64,000 nt of DNA from Sphaerisporangium corydalis (GTDB lineage Bacteria; Actinomycetota; Actinomycetes; Streptosporangiales; Streptosporangiaceae). The notes under the pieces were generated by a model that saw only the letters and a list, made by a program, of their open reading frames with translations, did no database searches and had not been told where the DNA came from. Within the stretch, counting starts at the first letter, position 1. Every line of letters starts with the position of its first letter. The position numbers and the translations under genes are program-made. The stretch is from the NCBI RefSeq assembly GCF_025506355.1, contig NZ_JANZYP010000004.1, positions 177,667 through 241,666 of the forward strand, given 5' to 3'. Positions 16,265 through 24,808 of this stretch are shown piece by piece.

Positions 16265-18047
16265 GGTCCTCTCCTTGGTGGCTCGTGGCGGGGGCCGGGT
16301 TCTGTCGTACAGGGCTCGTGCCGGGGGCGGGGTTCGGTCGTTCCGGGCTCGTGGCGGGGGGCGGGTTCTGTCGTACAGGGCTCGTGCCGGGGGCGGGGTT
16401 CGGTCGTTCCGGGCTCGTGGCCGGGGCCGGGTTCTGTCGTACGGGACTGGTGGCGGGGGGCGGGTTCTGTCGTTCCGGGCTCGTGTCGGGGGACGGGTCT
16501 CGCGGGCGGCTGCCGAGCAGGAACTCGCCGACGCTGCTCTCGGTGAGGTAGTCCGCGCCGGTGGCCTCGGTGAAGGCGCCGGCCTCACCCGCGCCGAGGC
16601 CGCAGGCCGCCAGCCCCATGGACGTGGCGACCAGGTACATGGTCTGGTACAGCACGCCGACGTGCTTGAGGACGAGGGAGTACGGAAGCTCCTCGTACGT
16701 CAGCATCAGCCGGCCGAACCTCGCCGCCACCACGAGCAGCACCTGCGGCGGGGCCTGCATCATCGCCGCGGACGTCGCGGTGCGCAGCAGCCGCCCGACG
16801 GACGGCTCGGGCCCGCGGACCAGGCGCAACCGGTGGTCGTGCGGGTCGTAGTGGTACATGCCCGGGTCGAGCCCGGCGGCGCGGCGCACCACGGGGTACA
16901 GCTCCAACTCGTAGGTCGACCCGCCGGACGGGTGCGGGCGGCTCACGTACTCCACGCCCTCGCGGGTGAAGGAGTGCCGCACCCGGGCGCAGCGGTACAG
17001 CAGCTCGCCGAGCTGGTCGGCGGTGATCGGGGCCTCGTCGTCGTGCTCGCGGATCGAGCGGCGTTCCTCCACCACCGCCGTCAGCGGGCGGTCGGACACG
17101 CGCAGCGTCGCCATGTCCGGCCGGTAGAGGTCCACCACGGGCCCGGGGTACGGTTCCCGTCTCGCGGGCAGCGACTCGTGCAGGCCCTTGGCCCAGGTCG
17201 TACGGCCGAACCCGCCGGAGTAGCCGCCGTCGCCCATCCGGCTGCGCGCGTGGAACCACAGCTCGTGGGGACGCCACTGCTCCACGTCCCGGCCGGTCTC
17301 CCCCGACGCCGCCACGACGAGCCCCGCCCGGAACAGGTCCCGCACCACCCGCCTCACTGCCGCGTCCGGCAACGCACCCCACACGGCGTCCGGCAATGCA
17401 CGACGCACGACGTCCGGCACCGACCCCACAACCGCGTCCGGCACGGAGCCCGCGACCGCGACCGGCACCGAGCCCACGACCGGCACCGACGCCGCGATCG
17501 CCTCCGGCACCGAGCCCGCGACCGCGTCCGGTGTCGAATCCGGGGCGGCGTACGGTGAAGCAGGGAGGACCAGGGCGCCGATCAGGGACATGACGCGCGC
17601 GTCGTGCACGAGCATCCGCGCCCGTGCCAGCGGGGACTCGACGACGAGCCCGTCGCCCTCCCGGCGCATCACGGTGAACCGCGACAGCACCAGATCGGGA
17701 GGAAGCGCCTCCGGCGCCTTGGACTCGGGGCACAACGGCTGCATCGTGTACAGATCGCGCCCCCGGTGGCGCACCGTCGTCACGATCCAGCCGCCCGCGC
17801 GGAGCGTGCCGAGGAAGGCGGGCACCTCGCCGGGCCCTCCCACGGCGAGCAGCTCGCCCGTCGTACAGGCTCCGCGGGCCAGCAGGTCGAGCACGGCGCG
17901 CTTCACCGCGCCGGGCGCGCCGAACGCCTCGCTGTGGTGGGAGAGCCCGCGCCGCAACAGGAGCAGCTCCCCGCCGATCGTGGCCAGGAACACCCCGGGC
18001 CGCAGGCTGAGCACCTCTTCGACCGCCGCCATCACCTCAGCGCTCAT
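16242..18047 (-). CDS. SagB-type FMN azoline dehydrogenase (TbtE-like)
   Basis: 601 residues. The N-terminal 150 residues resemble the SagB-associated domain. A repeat linker (VAGSVPEAIAASVPVV..., about 170-235) follows, then a nitroreductase-fold domain: EERRSIREHDDEAPITADQLGELL, VSRPHPSGGSTYELELYPV, GLDPGMYHYDPHDH and GLAACGLGAGE. It oxidises thiazolines to thiazoles with FMN. The tail (about 525-601) is a Pro/Ser/Thr/Asn repeat (TSPERPNPAPG, TSPVRQNPPPA) with no counterpart in the family. The start overlaps the previous stop (ATGA). Confidence 0.9.
   Translation of the reverse strand: MSAEVMAAVEEVLSLRPGVFLATIGGELLLLRRGLSHHSEAFGAPGAVKRAVLDLLARGACTTGELLAVGGPGEVPAFLGTLRAGGWIVTTVRHRGRDLYTMQPLCPESKAPEALPPDLVLSRFTVMRREGDGLVVESPLARARMLVHDARVMSLIGALVLPASPYAAPDSTPDAVAGSVPEAIAASVPVVGSVPVAVAGSVPDAVVGSVPDVVRRALPDAVWGALPDAAVRRVVRDLFRAGLVVAASGETGRDVEQWRPHELWFHARSRMGDGGYSGGFGRTTWAKGLHESLPARREPYPGPVVDLYRPDMATLRVSDRPLTAVVEERRSIREHDDEAPITADQLGELLYRCARVRHSFTREGVEYVSRPHPSGGSTYELELYPVVRRAAGLDPGMYHYDPHDHRLRLVRGPEPSVGRLLRTATSAAMMQAPPQVLLVVAARFGRLMLTYEELPYSLVLKHVGVLYQTMYLVATSMGLAACGLGAGEAGAFTEATGADYLTESSVGEFLLGSRPRDPSPDTSPERQNPPPATSPVRQNPAPATSPERPNPAPGTSPVRQNPPPATSPERPNPAPGTSPVRQNPAPATSHQGEDRGTTTAP
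16276..16500. repeat. 33-bp tandem repeats at the 3' end of the dehydrogenase gene
   Basis: About seven units alternate between ggttctgtcgtacagggctc and ggttcggtcgttccgggctc cores, each flanked by gtggcgggggc or gtgccgggggc. The 11-codon unit leaves the frame intact and makes the Pro-rich tail. The array ends just before the ribosome-binding site of the next gene. Confidence 0.9.
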
Positions 18048-19222
18048 CGCGAGCTCGCCTCACGGGGGGCCGGCTCGCGGGGAGCCGCCTCACGCGGGGC
18101 CGGCTCGCGGGGAGCCGCCTCACGGAGAGCCGCCTCACGGGGGGCCGCGTGCGGTGCGGGTTCGGTCGGGACGGACGGGCCGGTCGGGACGGACGCCGAG
18201 ACGTCGTAGCGGTCCTCGACCGCGTTCGCCGCCAGGTGGCACAGCAGGAACCGCTCGGCCGGGGCGACTCCGAGCCGGGTCAGGTACAGGTAGGTGAGGT
18301 TGAGCATCAGCCGGTACCGGAGGAAGTCCGCGGAGACCCGCGTCCGCTCCCAGCGCGGATCGCCGAACAGCCTCCGGTGGAACGGGCTGAGCCCCGCGAG
18401 CCCGCCCTCGGCGGGCGCCGTGTCCCCCATCGGGACCAGGCCGTCCCGCACCAGCAGCCCCGCACGGCCGCGGTACGGCGTGAGCGTCGTCACCCATTCC
18501 CCGACGAACGGTACGTTCCGCCGCCCGTCCGCGAGGGTGGCCACGACCGCGTCCACCCGGTCCACCAGCGCGTCCGCGTTCCGCGCGTAGTGCTCGTCCC
18601 AGGCGGGACGCAGCCCGGCGCCCTCGGGGAAGCCGCACAGGAACCCTTCGGCGTGCGAACGGAACGACACGAACGCCTTCGTGATCCCGGCGCCGGACAG
18701 CGCGTGGGCAGTGGCGATCATCAGGTTGAAGCCCAGCGCGAGCCGCGCGGGCCCGCTGACCTCCTCGATCATGCCGAACGCCAGCTCGGTCGTCCCGGCG
18801 TGGAAGTCGGCCAGCAGGTCGGCCGTCTCGGGGTTGCCGAGGACGTCCTCCCGCCGGTCGTAGGGGGCGACGCGGAGGGAGTTGTCGGGATGCCACGGCG
18901 TCAACGGGCCCTGATCCCCCTCCAGCTCGGCGAGCCGCCGGTGGGCGGGAAGCTCGGCCTCGGGATCGCGCCGCCGCACCGACGGGCGCCTCGCCAGGAA
19001 GCCGCCGATGACCTCCTCGGCGGCCGGGCGCACCACCTTCTCGAAGGTCGCGGCGCCGGCGCGGACGTTCAGCCTCAGGTGCGGCCCGCGTCTCCAGTGC
19101 CGGGTGAACGACATGGCGCCCACCTGGCCGGCGAGCCGGCGGAACAGCGGCCGGACCCCCTCCAGGATCAGGGCGTCCTTGTCGGCCTCGTAGTAGTAGA
19201 CGTGGATGCTGCGCCACTCCAC
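18044..19222 (-). CDS. Pyridine synthase, SpaB_C-type [4+2] cycloaddition enzyme (TbtD/PbtD-like)
   Basis: 392 residues. It starts MEWRSIHVYYYEADKDALIL, followed by VRPLFRRLAGQVGAMSFTRHWRRGPHLRLNV. This is the opening typical of the stand-alone LanB C-terminal-domain enzymes that join two dehydroalanines into the central (dihydro)pyridine and release the leader. Later landmarks are TPWHPDNSLRVAPYDRRED, FVSFRSHAEGFLCGFPEG and FLRYRLMLNLTYLYLTRLGVAPAERFLLCHLAANAVED. The last 45 residues are a charged repeat (PREAAPREPAPREAAPREP, 15/30-bp DNA units at about 18050-18150). GTG start, four bases after the previous stop. Assignment as cycloaddition rather than elimination protein rests on the WRSxHVYYY start and should be tested. 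Confidence 0.82.
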   Translation of the reverse strand: MEWRSIHVYYYEADKDALILEGVRPLFRRLAGQVGAMSFTRHWRRGPHLRLNVRAGAATFEKVVRPAAEEVIGGFLARRPSVRRRDPEAELPAHRRLAELEGDQGPLTPWHPDNSLRVAPYDRREDVLGNPETADLLADFHAGTTELAFGMIEEVSGPARLALGFNLMIATAHALSGAGITKAFVSFRSHAEGFLCGFPEGAGLRPAWDEHYARNADALVDRVDAVVATLADGRRNVPFVGEWVTTLTPYRGRAGLLVRDGLVPMGDTAPAEGGLAGLSPFHRRLFGDPRWERTRVSADFLRYRLMLNLTYLYLTRLGVAPAERFLLCHLAANAVEDRYDVSASVPTGPSVPTEPAPHAAPREAALREAAPREPAPREAAPREPAPREASSR

Positions 19223-19226
19223 GATG

Positions 19227-20408
19227 TCAGCCCCCCTCTTCGGCGAGCACCGCCACCGCCTCGGCGGCGAGCCTCCGCAGGGCCGCCTCCGTGACGATGG
19301 ACAGCCCGAACCTGTTGCAGATCAGATGGGCGCAGATGTCCAGGACCGTGGGCACCCCGCCCCCGGGCGTCGCGATCCCGCCCCGGCCTTCCCAGCCGCG
19401 TGACGGCGGGACGAACGCGCCTTCGGCGGCCAGCGCCGTGAGCGTGTCCCGCAGCGTCCTGGCCGACCGCGCCCAGTCGGCCAGCGTCCCGCCGGGCGGC
19501 GGGTCCTGGACGGCGGCCAGGGCGCGCATCCGCCGGGCGAGCCCGGTCACCTTGTCCCGCCGCGCGTCGTCCCCATCGGGCGCCCGCCGCCGTCCGCCGG
19601 TCCAGGACGCCCGGCCGCCCGGGCCGAGGTCGCCGGTCCAGGACGCCAGGCGGCCAGGGTCGGGTTCGCCGATGAACCAGGTCAGCAGGATCAGCGCGCC
19701 GGCGGCCGTGGCCCGCCGGTCGGCGGGCACCCCCAGGGTGACGACCCTCAGCGCGATCCGGCTCGACTCGGCGAAGTGCCGTTCGACCGCCTCGATCGCG
19801 GGCCCGTGCCCGTACCGGTCGTGCTCGCGCCGGTAGGGGATGAACGAGACCGAATTCGGCGGGTGGGGACGTTCGGAGTAGGACGTGAGGTGCTCCCGCT
19901 CCGCCAGCGAGCGGGCCATCCGCGCGTACTCCTCGGGATCGGGGTGGCCGGCGGACGGGTACCGGGCCAGGTGGTCCCCGAACCTTTCGGCGACCAGCCG
20001 CTCGACCTCTGCCCGGACGCCGCCGGTCCGCCGGTCGGTGACGCCGGAGGCGTCCGCAGCGTCGGCGGCGCCGTCGGTGGCCGGCAGGACGCGCAGGCGG
20101 AGGTGCGGGCCACCGTCCCAGTACCGCAGGAAGAAGAACTCGCGCGCCAGCCCGGCCGCGTCGAGCTCGGCCACCAGCGGGGCGACGACGCCGGTGATGA
20201 GCGGGTCCAGGTCGCCCTGGTAGAAGACGTGGGCGCTCACCCAGGCGGACTCGTGCGCGGCGGACTCGGCGAGGGCGGCGGACTCGGCGGGAGCGGCGGG
20301 GGCGGAGTCGGAAGGGTTGACCTCGGAGGGGGCGACCTCCGAGGCGGCGACCTCCGAGGGAGCGACCTCCGAGGGAGCGGAATCGGAGGGGGCGGTCCGC
20401 TCAGGCAC
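19227..20408 (-). CDS. Dehydratase elimination protein, SpaB_C type (TbtC-like)
   Basis: 393 residues. After a repeat N-terminus (APSEVAPSEVAASEVAPSEV, about 7-35; 15-bp DNA units at about 20320-20395) the domain begins AWVSAHVFYQGDLDPLITGVVAPLVAEL and continues FFFLRYWDGGPHLRLRVLP. This is the split-LanB elimination pattern; it also has SERPHPPNSVSFIPYRREHDRYG and ICNRFGLS near the end. It removes glutamate from glutamylated Ser/Thr made by the upstream protein to give Dha/Dhb. Start GTG 20408 overlaps the preceding stop by eight bases. A Trp/Gly/Arg-rich insert (SWTGDLGPGGRASWTGG) at about 260-280 is also repeat-like. Confidence 0.83.
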   Translation of the reverse strand: MPERTAPSDSAPSEVAPSEVAASEVAPSEVNPSDSAPAAPAESAALAESAAHESAWVSAHVFYQGDLDPLITGVVAPLVAELDAAGLAREFFFLRYWDGGPHLRLRVLPATDGAADAADASGVTDRRTGGVRAEVERLVAERFGDHLARYPSAGHPDPEEYARMARSLAEREHLTSYSERPHPPNSVSFIPYRREHDRYGHGPAIEAVERHFAESSRIALRVVTLGVPADRRATAAGALILLTWFIGEPDPGRLASWTGDLGPGGRASWTGGRRRAPDGDDARRDKVTGLARRMRALAAVQDPPPGGTLADWARSARTLRDTLTALAAEGAFVPPSRGWEGRGGIATPGGGVPTVLDICAHLICNRFGLSIVTEAALRRLAAEAVAVLAEEGG

Positions 20409-23391
20409 CGCCGGCCCCCGCCGGCTCGGAGATCTCGACGATGAGCTCGGTGACGCGGGGGTCGGCGCCGGCCGGGCCGAGCGCGTCCTGCGGTCCCGGC
20501 AGGGCCTCTTCGAAGACCACGACCGGTCCCGCGCCCTTGAGCGTCCGCTCGAACGCCATCACCAGGTACCAGTTGGCGAAGTCGACGTAGACCGGTTTGT
20601 GGGACTTGTCGAGGATCCACCGGGTGGTCGGCACCTTCGAGCCGGTGAGCGGGTCGCCGTCGAACACGCGGACGAAGCAGCGCTCCGGTATCCCGTGCGC
20701 CCGCAGCCACACCACGATCCTGACCAGGTAGCTCGCGTCGGACTCGCCCTTGCCGCGCACCGGCACCTGGCCGGTCGCCGCGACCCAGCGCGCCCGCCGG
20801 ATGGTGACCCTGCCGACCTCGACGCGCGCGTGGGCGGTCACCGTCTCCGGGACCGACCAGGCGTCGGAGGAGGCGAGCAACGGTGTGCTGGGACGCATGT
20901 AGTACGTGACGCCGAACGCCTGGGCCAGCAGCCGGGCGGCGGCCGGGAGCAGGACGTCCGCCATCATCCCGAGGTGCAGCGTCCTGACCTCGGCGCCGAG
21001 CCCTCGCGCGGCCAGCCGCGCCAGGTCCGTCGCGGGGTCGTGGACGATCTCCAGGTCCGACAGCGGGATGCGCTCCCCGGCCGGGCGGGCGCTCTCGGTG
21101 AACGGGTAGTCGATCTCGTAGGGCACGCTCGGCAGCCGTACATTCGGGGAAAACGCGAACATCCCGCCGAACTCCGCGAGGACGGGCTCGCCCGGGGCCG
21201 CGTCCCAGGTGTGGTCCGGCGGCGTGCCGCCCGCCTGGCGCACCAGGTGCAGGGTCCTGCCGCGGCCGCGCCCGAAGCCGCCGTGCGCCGCGTTGACGAC
21301 GAGGCGCAGGGTCGTGTCGTCGCCGAGCACCTGCAGGTAGCAGGCCATCGACGGCGGCGCGGTGATCCACTCCGGCCAGGTCGCCGCCAGGCTCGCGAGG
21401 ACGGCGGGATCGGCGCGGACGACGCCGTCCCCGTCGGCCGGCGGCAGCAGGGCACGGTGCAGGGCCGCGCGGATCCGGCCCAGCTCGCGCAGCCGGGCGA
21501 GGTGGCTGCGTCCCAGGTCCGGGGCCGGGGCGAGGGTCATCCGCAGGAGCCCGGCGAGTTCACGCACGACGGGGCTCTGGTCGGCCTCGTCGCGCCGCAG
21601 GTCCTCCCCGATCGCCTCGTGCAGCAAAAGGAAGCGCACGCGGGCGCCCGGGCCGAACCGTTCCGCGCAGTAGGCGCCCAGGGCCACCCGCAGGGGCAGC
21701 GCCGGGTCGAGCGCGCCGAGCGCGCGCCGTACGACGTCGAGGTCCTCCAGCGCCGGGCGCCAGACGGGCATCGAGAACTCGGCCACGACGCCGGTGTGGA
21801 CGGCGTTCTCCCGCATCACGTCCAGGGGGCGGGTCAGGTGGCCGGACGGCAGGCCGGCCCGTTCGGCGAACCGGCCGAGCGCGGCGCCGAGCTCCCGCTG
21901 CCGGAGGGTGTGCCCCGCCACGTCGGCGACCGCCGCCGGGTGGCGCAGCCGCCACCGGACGTCGTCCACCAGCGCAACGGTGCCGGGGTCCCCGCCGTTC
22001 GCGGTCAGCCAGGCGGACAGCTCACCCAGCGGGTCGGCCGAGAGGTCGGCGACCGGCGACCGGTGGTGCAGCAGCCCGGCGTCCACCAGGGTCGACAGGA
22101 ACGGCTCGACCGGCCCCTCGCCCCGGTCGCCGGCGTCGAGCAGGTCCCGCAGGCCGCTCATGGTGTACGAGGCCCCGCCGCCGAGGATCCGCAGGCACTC
22201 GCGGACGGCGGGCGTGGCCGGCACGGTGACGATCGGCTCCCCGGGCGCGGGGCCGAGGAACCTGACCGTGCCCTCGTCCAGGGTGGCGCTCGGGTTGAGG
22301 CGCAGCGGCATGGCCTGCGCCACCCGAGGGTCGGCGCACAGTGCGGTGACCAGCCGTTTCAGCAGGAACCCGTTGACCTCCAGCACGCCGAGCACCGGGC
22401 CGCGCTCCGCGAACCGCGCGCGAGGGCCGCCAGGCGACCACGTTCCCGCCCCGCTGACGGTGAACGTGCTGAACGGGCTGGTCTTGGCGGCGGCCCGCGC
22501 CGCGTACTTGGCCAGCCGGGTCAGGGACTGCCGCCGGGGGCGGCTCTTCTCGTCGGCCAGCCACTTGGCCGTCTCGCCGTACAGCGCCGGGCTGGCCTGG
22601 GACAGGGCGCGCTGGAAGCCCGGGTCCCCCACGATCTCGCGCAGCGCCGCCTGCTTGATCTCGGCCTCCCAGGCCAAAAACCTCGGCAGCCGGGCGCTCA
22701 GCCGCTCGCGCTCGCCCAGGGTCTCGACCCAGGACGCCACCCGGCCGGCCATGCCGGCGGGCAGCACGGCGGCCACGTGCTCGTTCCACTCCCGCTCCGA
22801 CGGCCGCCGCCCCCGGTGCACCGCGCGCCGCAACCCGACCAGCACCGCCCGGCCCGCGACCTCTCGCGCGGGCCCCGCCTCCGGGTCGCCGTCCCGCGAG
22901 GGCGGGGCGTCGGAGACGGCGACCCCCGTACAGCGCGCCCCCTCCGGCGCGGAGACGACCGGCGAGGCGGCGGGGCGGGAGGGTACGGCCGTGGTGGCGG
23001 GCCGGGAGGGGACGGTTCGCGCAGGAGGGGATTTCAGCCCGCCGATGACCGCGTAAAGCTCGTCCGCCAGGATGTCGCCCTCGGCGGCGAGCCGTTCACG
23101 CAGTTCGGCGATCTCGCGGACCCGCGTGGACGAGTCCTCGAAACGCAGCCGCTCCATGGCCGACATCGGCAGGCCGGCCACCCGCACCACCAGCGGCGAC
23201 GCCACCCTGACCCCATTCGGCAGGACGAATTTCTCCTCCACAGGACGAGCCGGCCCTTTCGCTAGTGCGGTTTCCGCGAACCGTCGCCGGGCCGCCCTCG
23301 TTTCCCCGCCACGCGCACCCGGAGGCAGGGGCGGCATTGTTCGAAAGGGCCGGTCGGGTCGGCGAAGATGGTGAATGAATTTCTTTGCCAC
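20401..23391 (-). CDS. Split LanB dehydratase, glutamyl-tRNA-dependent glutamylation protein (TbtB-like)
   Basis: Up to 996 residues. Family landmarks are VRVAGLPMSAMERLRFED near the N-terminus, a Pro/Ala/Ser linker (PSRPATTAVPSRPAASP), AAKTSPFSTFTVSGAG, the second-half segments LSAAAP-type barrel pieces, SPNVRLPSVPYEIDYPF and NWYLVMAFERTLKGAGPVVVFEEALPG. It activates core Ser/Thr as glutamyl esters using Glu-tRNA. First gene of the overlapping six-gene operon. The start is uncertain: GTG 23391, ATG 23337 and a GTG near 23260 (VEEKFVLP) are in frame and none has a good ribosome-binding site. A TTGACA-like hexamer (minus strand, 23404-23399) favours one of the downstream starts. Confidence 0.88.
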   Translation of the reverse strand: MAKKFIHHLRRPDRPFRTMPPLPPGARGGETRAARRRFAETALAKGPARPVEEKFVLPNGVRVASPLVVRVAGLPMSAMERLRFEDSSTRVREIAELRERLAAEGDILADELYAVIGGLKSPPARTVPSRPATTAVPSRPAASPVVSAPEGARCTGVAVSDAPPSRDGDPEAGPAREVAGRAVLVGLRRAVHRGRRPSEREWNEHVAAVLPAGMAGRVASWVETLGERERLSARLPRFLAWEAEIKQAALREIVGDPGFQRALSQASPALYGETAKWLADEKSRPRRQSLTRLAKYAARAAAKTSPFSTFTVSGAGTWSPGGPRARFAERGPVLGVLEVNGFLLKRLVTALCADPRVAQAMPLRLNPSATLDEGTVRFLGPAPGEPIVTVPATPAVRECLRILGGGASYTMSGLRDLLDAGDRGEGPVEPFLSTLVDAGLLHHRSPVADLSADPLGELSAWLTANGGDPGTVALVDDVRWRLRHPAAVADVAGHTLRQRELGAALGRFAERAGLPSGHLTRPLDVMRENAVHTGVVAEFSMPVWRPALEDLDVVRRALGALDPALPLRVALGAYCAERFGPGARVRFLLLHEAIGEDLRRDEADQSPVVRELAGLLRMTLAPAPDLGRSHLARLRELGRIRAALHRALLPPADGDGVVRADPAVLASLAATWPEWITAPPSMACYLQVLGDDTTLRLVVNAAHGGFGRGRGRTLHLVRQAGGTPPDHTWDAAPGEPVLAEFGGMFAFSPNVRLPSVPYEIDYPFTESARPAGERIPLSDLEIVHDPATDLARLAARGLGAEVRTLHLGMMADVLLPAAARLLAQAFGVTYYMRPSTPLLASSDAWSVPETVTAHARVEVGRVTIRRARWVAATGQVPVRGKGESDASYLVRIVVWLRAHGIPERCFVRVFDGDPLTGSKVPTTRWILDKSHKPVYVDFANWYLVMAFERTLKGAGPVVVFEEALPGPQDALGPAGADPRVTELIVEISEPAGAGGA

Positions 23392-23601
23392 AGCAGCGTG
23401 TCAAGTATTTCCATTCGCCGGCTCGGCCACATCCGCCGATGTCGACCACCCTCAGCCAGTCCCCGGCTGGTTCTGACTGGTCCAGACCGGACTAGACGCG
23501 TTCACGGGCCGGTTCACGGGCCGCGCCGGCCGCACTTCCGGACGCGGACCACCGAAGGACGCGGACCACCGAAGGACCCGGACCGCCACCGGCCGCCCGG
23601 G

Positions 23602-24534
23602 CTACGCGCGGGCGCGCAGGGCCTGGGCGAACCAGTCGAGCACCGGGGCCACGGTCTCGGGGGCGGGCCAGCCGTTGACGACCGCGAGCAGCCGCAGGTA
23701 CCGCTCCCTGCGCGGGTCGTTCGCGGTCTCCAGCAGCGTCAGCAGCCGGCTCCGCAGATCCTCGTCGTCGGCGCGGCCGGACACGCGCGCGTACTGGGCC
23801 GTGACGGCCGCGACCACCGGATCGGCCTGCGGCGACGCCGGGCCGGCACCGGCGGCCAGCGCCGGTCCCGCGTGGTCACGGACGATCGCGGTGGCGTCGC
23901 GGCCCGGGCCCGTGGCGCCGCCCTGGGCGCGGTCGGCCGCGAGGTATCCGGCCATGCGCCGCACGACGGCCCGGAAGCCGGGGTCCTGGGACAGCTCCGC
24001 CAGCTCGACCCAGGCCTCGACCTGCTCGGCGGCCGGGTCGCCTGGCAGCTCGGGGGTCATCGAGCGCATGATCCCCGCGAATCCGGGTTCGCCGTGCAGC
24101 CCTTCGAAGGCGGTGCCGAGGAACTCGCCGATCAGGCGGCGTCGTTCGTCCTCGGAGAGCGTGGCCAGCTTGTGCATGAGATCCATCTCCTCTTGGGTGG
24201 ACCCGCGCTCGGCCACCGCCACCAGCACCGCGCGCCGCAGGCGCAACGTCCTGATCTGCACCGCCAGTGCCTCGGCGTGCGCCGCGGCGACCTCGGGGAG
24301 CGAGATCTCCCGGTCCGCGACCCTGCGGATCGTGGGCAGGTCCAGCCCCAGTTCGCGCAGCGTCCGTACGAGGTCCAGGCGCGCGACGGCGTCGATGCCG
24401 TAGAGGCGGTAGCCGGCCGGGCTTCGGAGGGCCGGCGGCACGATCCCCCGGTCGGAGTAGAACCGGATGGCCTTGACCGTGAGCCCGGTCCGCCTGGCCA
24501 GTTCGCCGATCGAGTAGAGCGCGTCGCCGTCCAT
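23602..24534 (-). CDS. MerR-family regulator
   Basis: 310 residues. N-terminal MerR HTH and wing: YSIGELARRTGLTVKAIRFYSDRG and SPAGYRLYGIDAVARLDLVRTLRELG (about 7-65), then a dimerisation helix (LAVQIRTLRLRRAVLVAVAER) and a 180-residue helical C-terminus of unknown ligand (TQEEMDLMHKLATLSEDERRRL...). The C-terminal region is longer than, and lacks the landmarks of, the TipAS thiopeptide-binding domain, so a role as a thiopeptide sensor is not supported by sequence. It probably controls itself through the dyad at 24549-24567. It lies between the LanB operon and the divergent glucanase gene. Confidence 0.85.
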   Translation of the reverse strand: MDGDALYSIGELARRTGLTVKAIRFYSDRGIVPPALRSPAGYRLYGIDAVARLDLVRTLRELGLDLPTIRRVADREISLPEVAAAHAEALAVQIRTLRLRRAVLVAVAERGSTQEEMDLMHKLATLSEDERRRLIGEFLGTAFEGLHGEPGFAGIMRSMTPELPGDPAAEQVEAWVELAELSQDPGFRAVVRRMAGYLAADRAQGGATGPGRDATAIVRDHAGPALAAGAGPASPQADPVVAAVTAQYARVSGRADDEDLRSRLLTLLETANDPRRERYLRLLAVVNGWPAPETVAPVLDWFAQALRARA

Positions 24535-24548
24535 GTCCTCACCCTCAC

Positions 24549-24567
24549 GTCTCCCCTTGAAGGAGAC
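24549..24567. promoter_or_regulatory. MerR-type operator dyad
   Basis: GTCTCC-ccttgaa-GGAGAC is a 19-bp inverted repeat with perfect 6-bp arms, 15 bp upstream of the MerR start codon. The spacing and CTCCCC/GGAG composition are typical of MerR-family operators lying in the promoter spacer. Confidence 0.6.
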
Positions 24568-24611
24568 TCAAGCCCGCCCGCCCCCTTGGGCGAAAGGGGC
24601 GTTTCCAGCCG

Positions 24612-24668
24612 TTGACGCGACCGTAGCGCGTATGTAACATTTGGCCAACACTGTGCAAGATTCTTGCA
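24612..24668 (+). promoter_or_regulatory. Promoter and LacI-type operator of the secreted glucanase gene
   Basis: TTGACG (24612-24617), a 17-bp spacer and TAACAT (24635-24640) form a near-consensus housekeeping promoter. Transcription would start near 24647. Immediately downstream is the perfect dyad TGCAAGA-T-TCTTGCA (24654-24668). CTTGCA-type dyads are recognised by MalR-like LacI repressors that control alpha-glucan use in streptomycetes (established family knowledge). The untranslated leader is about 160 nt. No MalR gene lies in this window. Confidence 0.72.
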
Positions 24669-24808
24669 ATCAGATGTTCTTTTTCTCGCTGTTCCTCGCA
24701 ACTTCAGGGATGCACTGCGTCCGTGCACCTACCCCCCATCCGTGTGCGGCGAAGGCGAACGCCTTGCGGCCCCGACCCTGTCGTGCCTGACGAGAGAGAA
24801 GAACGCGA

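Noticed and set aside
16276..16500. Regular 33-bp repeats as a possible CRISPR array
   Set aside because: There are no spacers. The units are contiguous, in frame with the dehydrogenase, and no cas gene is near.
10222..23391. Cluster as goadsporin-like linear azole peptide or lanthipeptide
   Set aside because: Two distinct SpaB_C proteins and GHGMTEVGA-type leaders followed by SC-rich cores favour a thiopeptide. There is no LanC-type cyclase.
23602..24534. MerR protein as a TipA-type thiopeptide sensor
   Set aside because: Its C-terminal region is about 190 residues long and does not show the TipAS landmarks. Only the position next to the thiopeptide operon argues for it.
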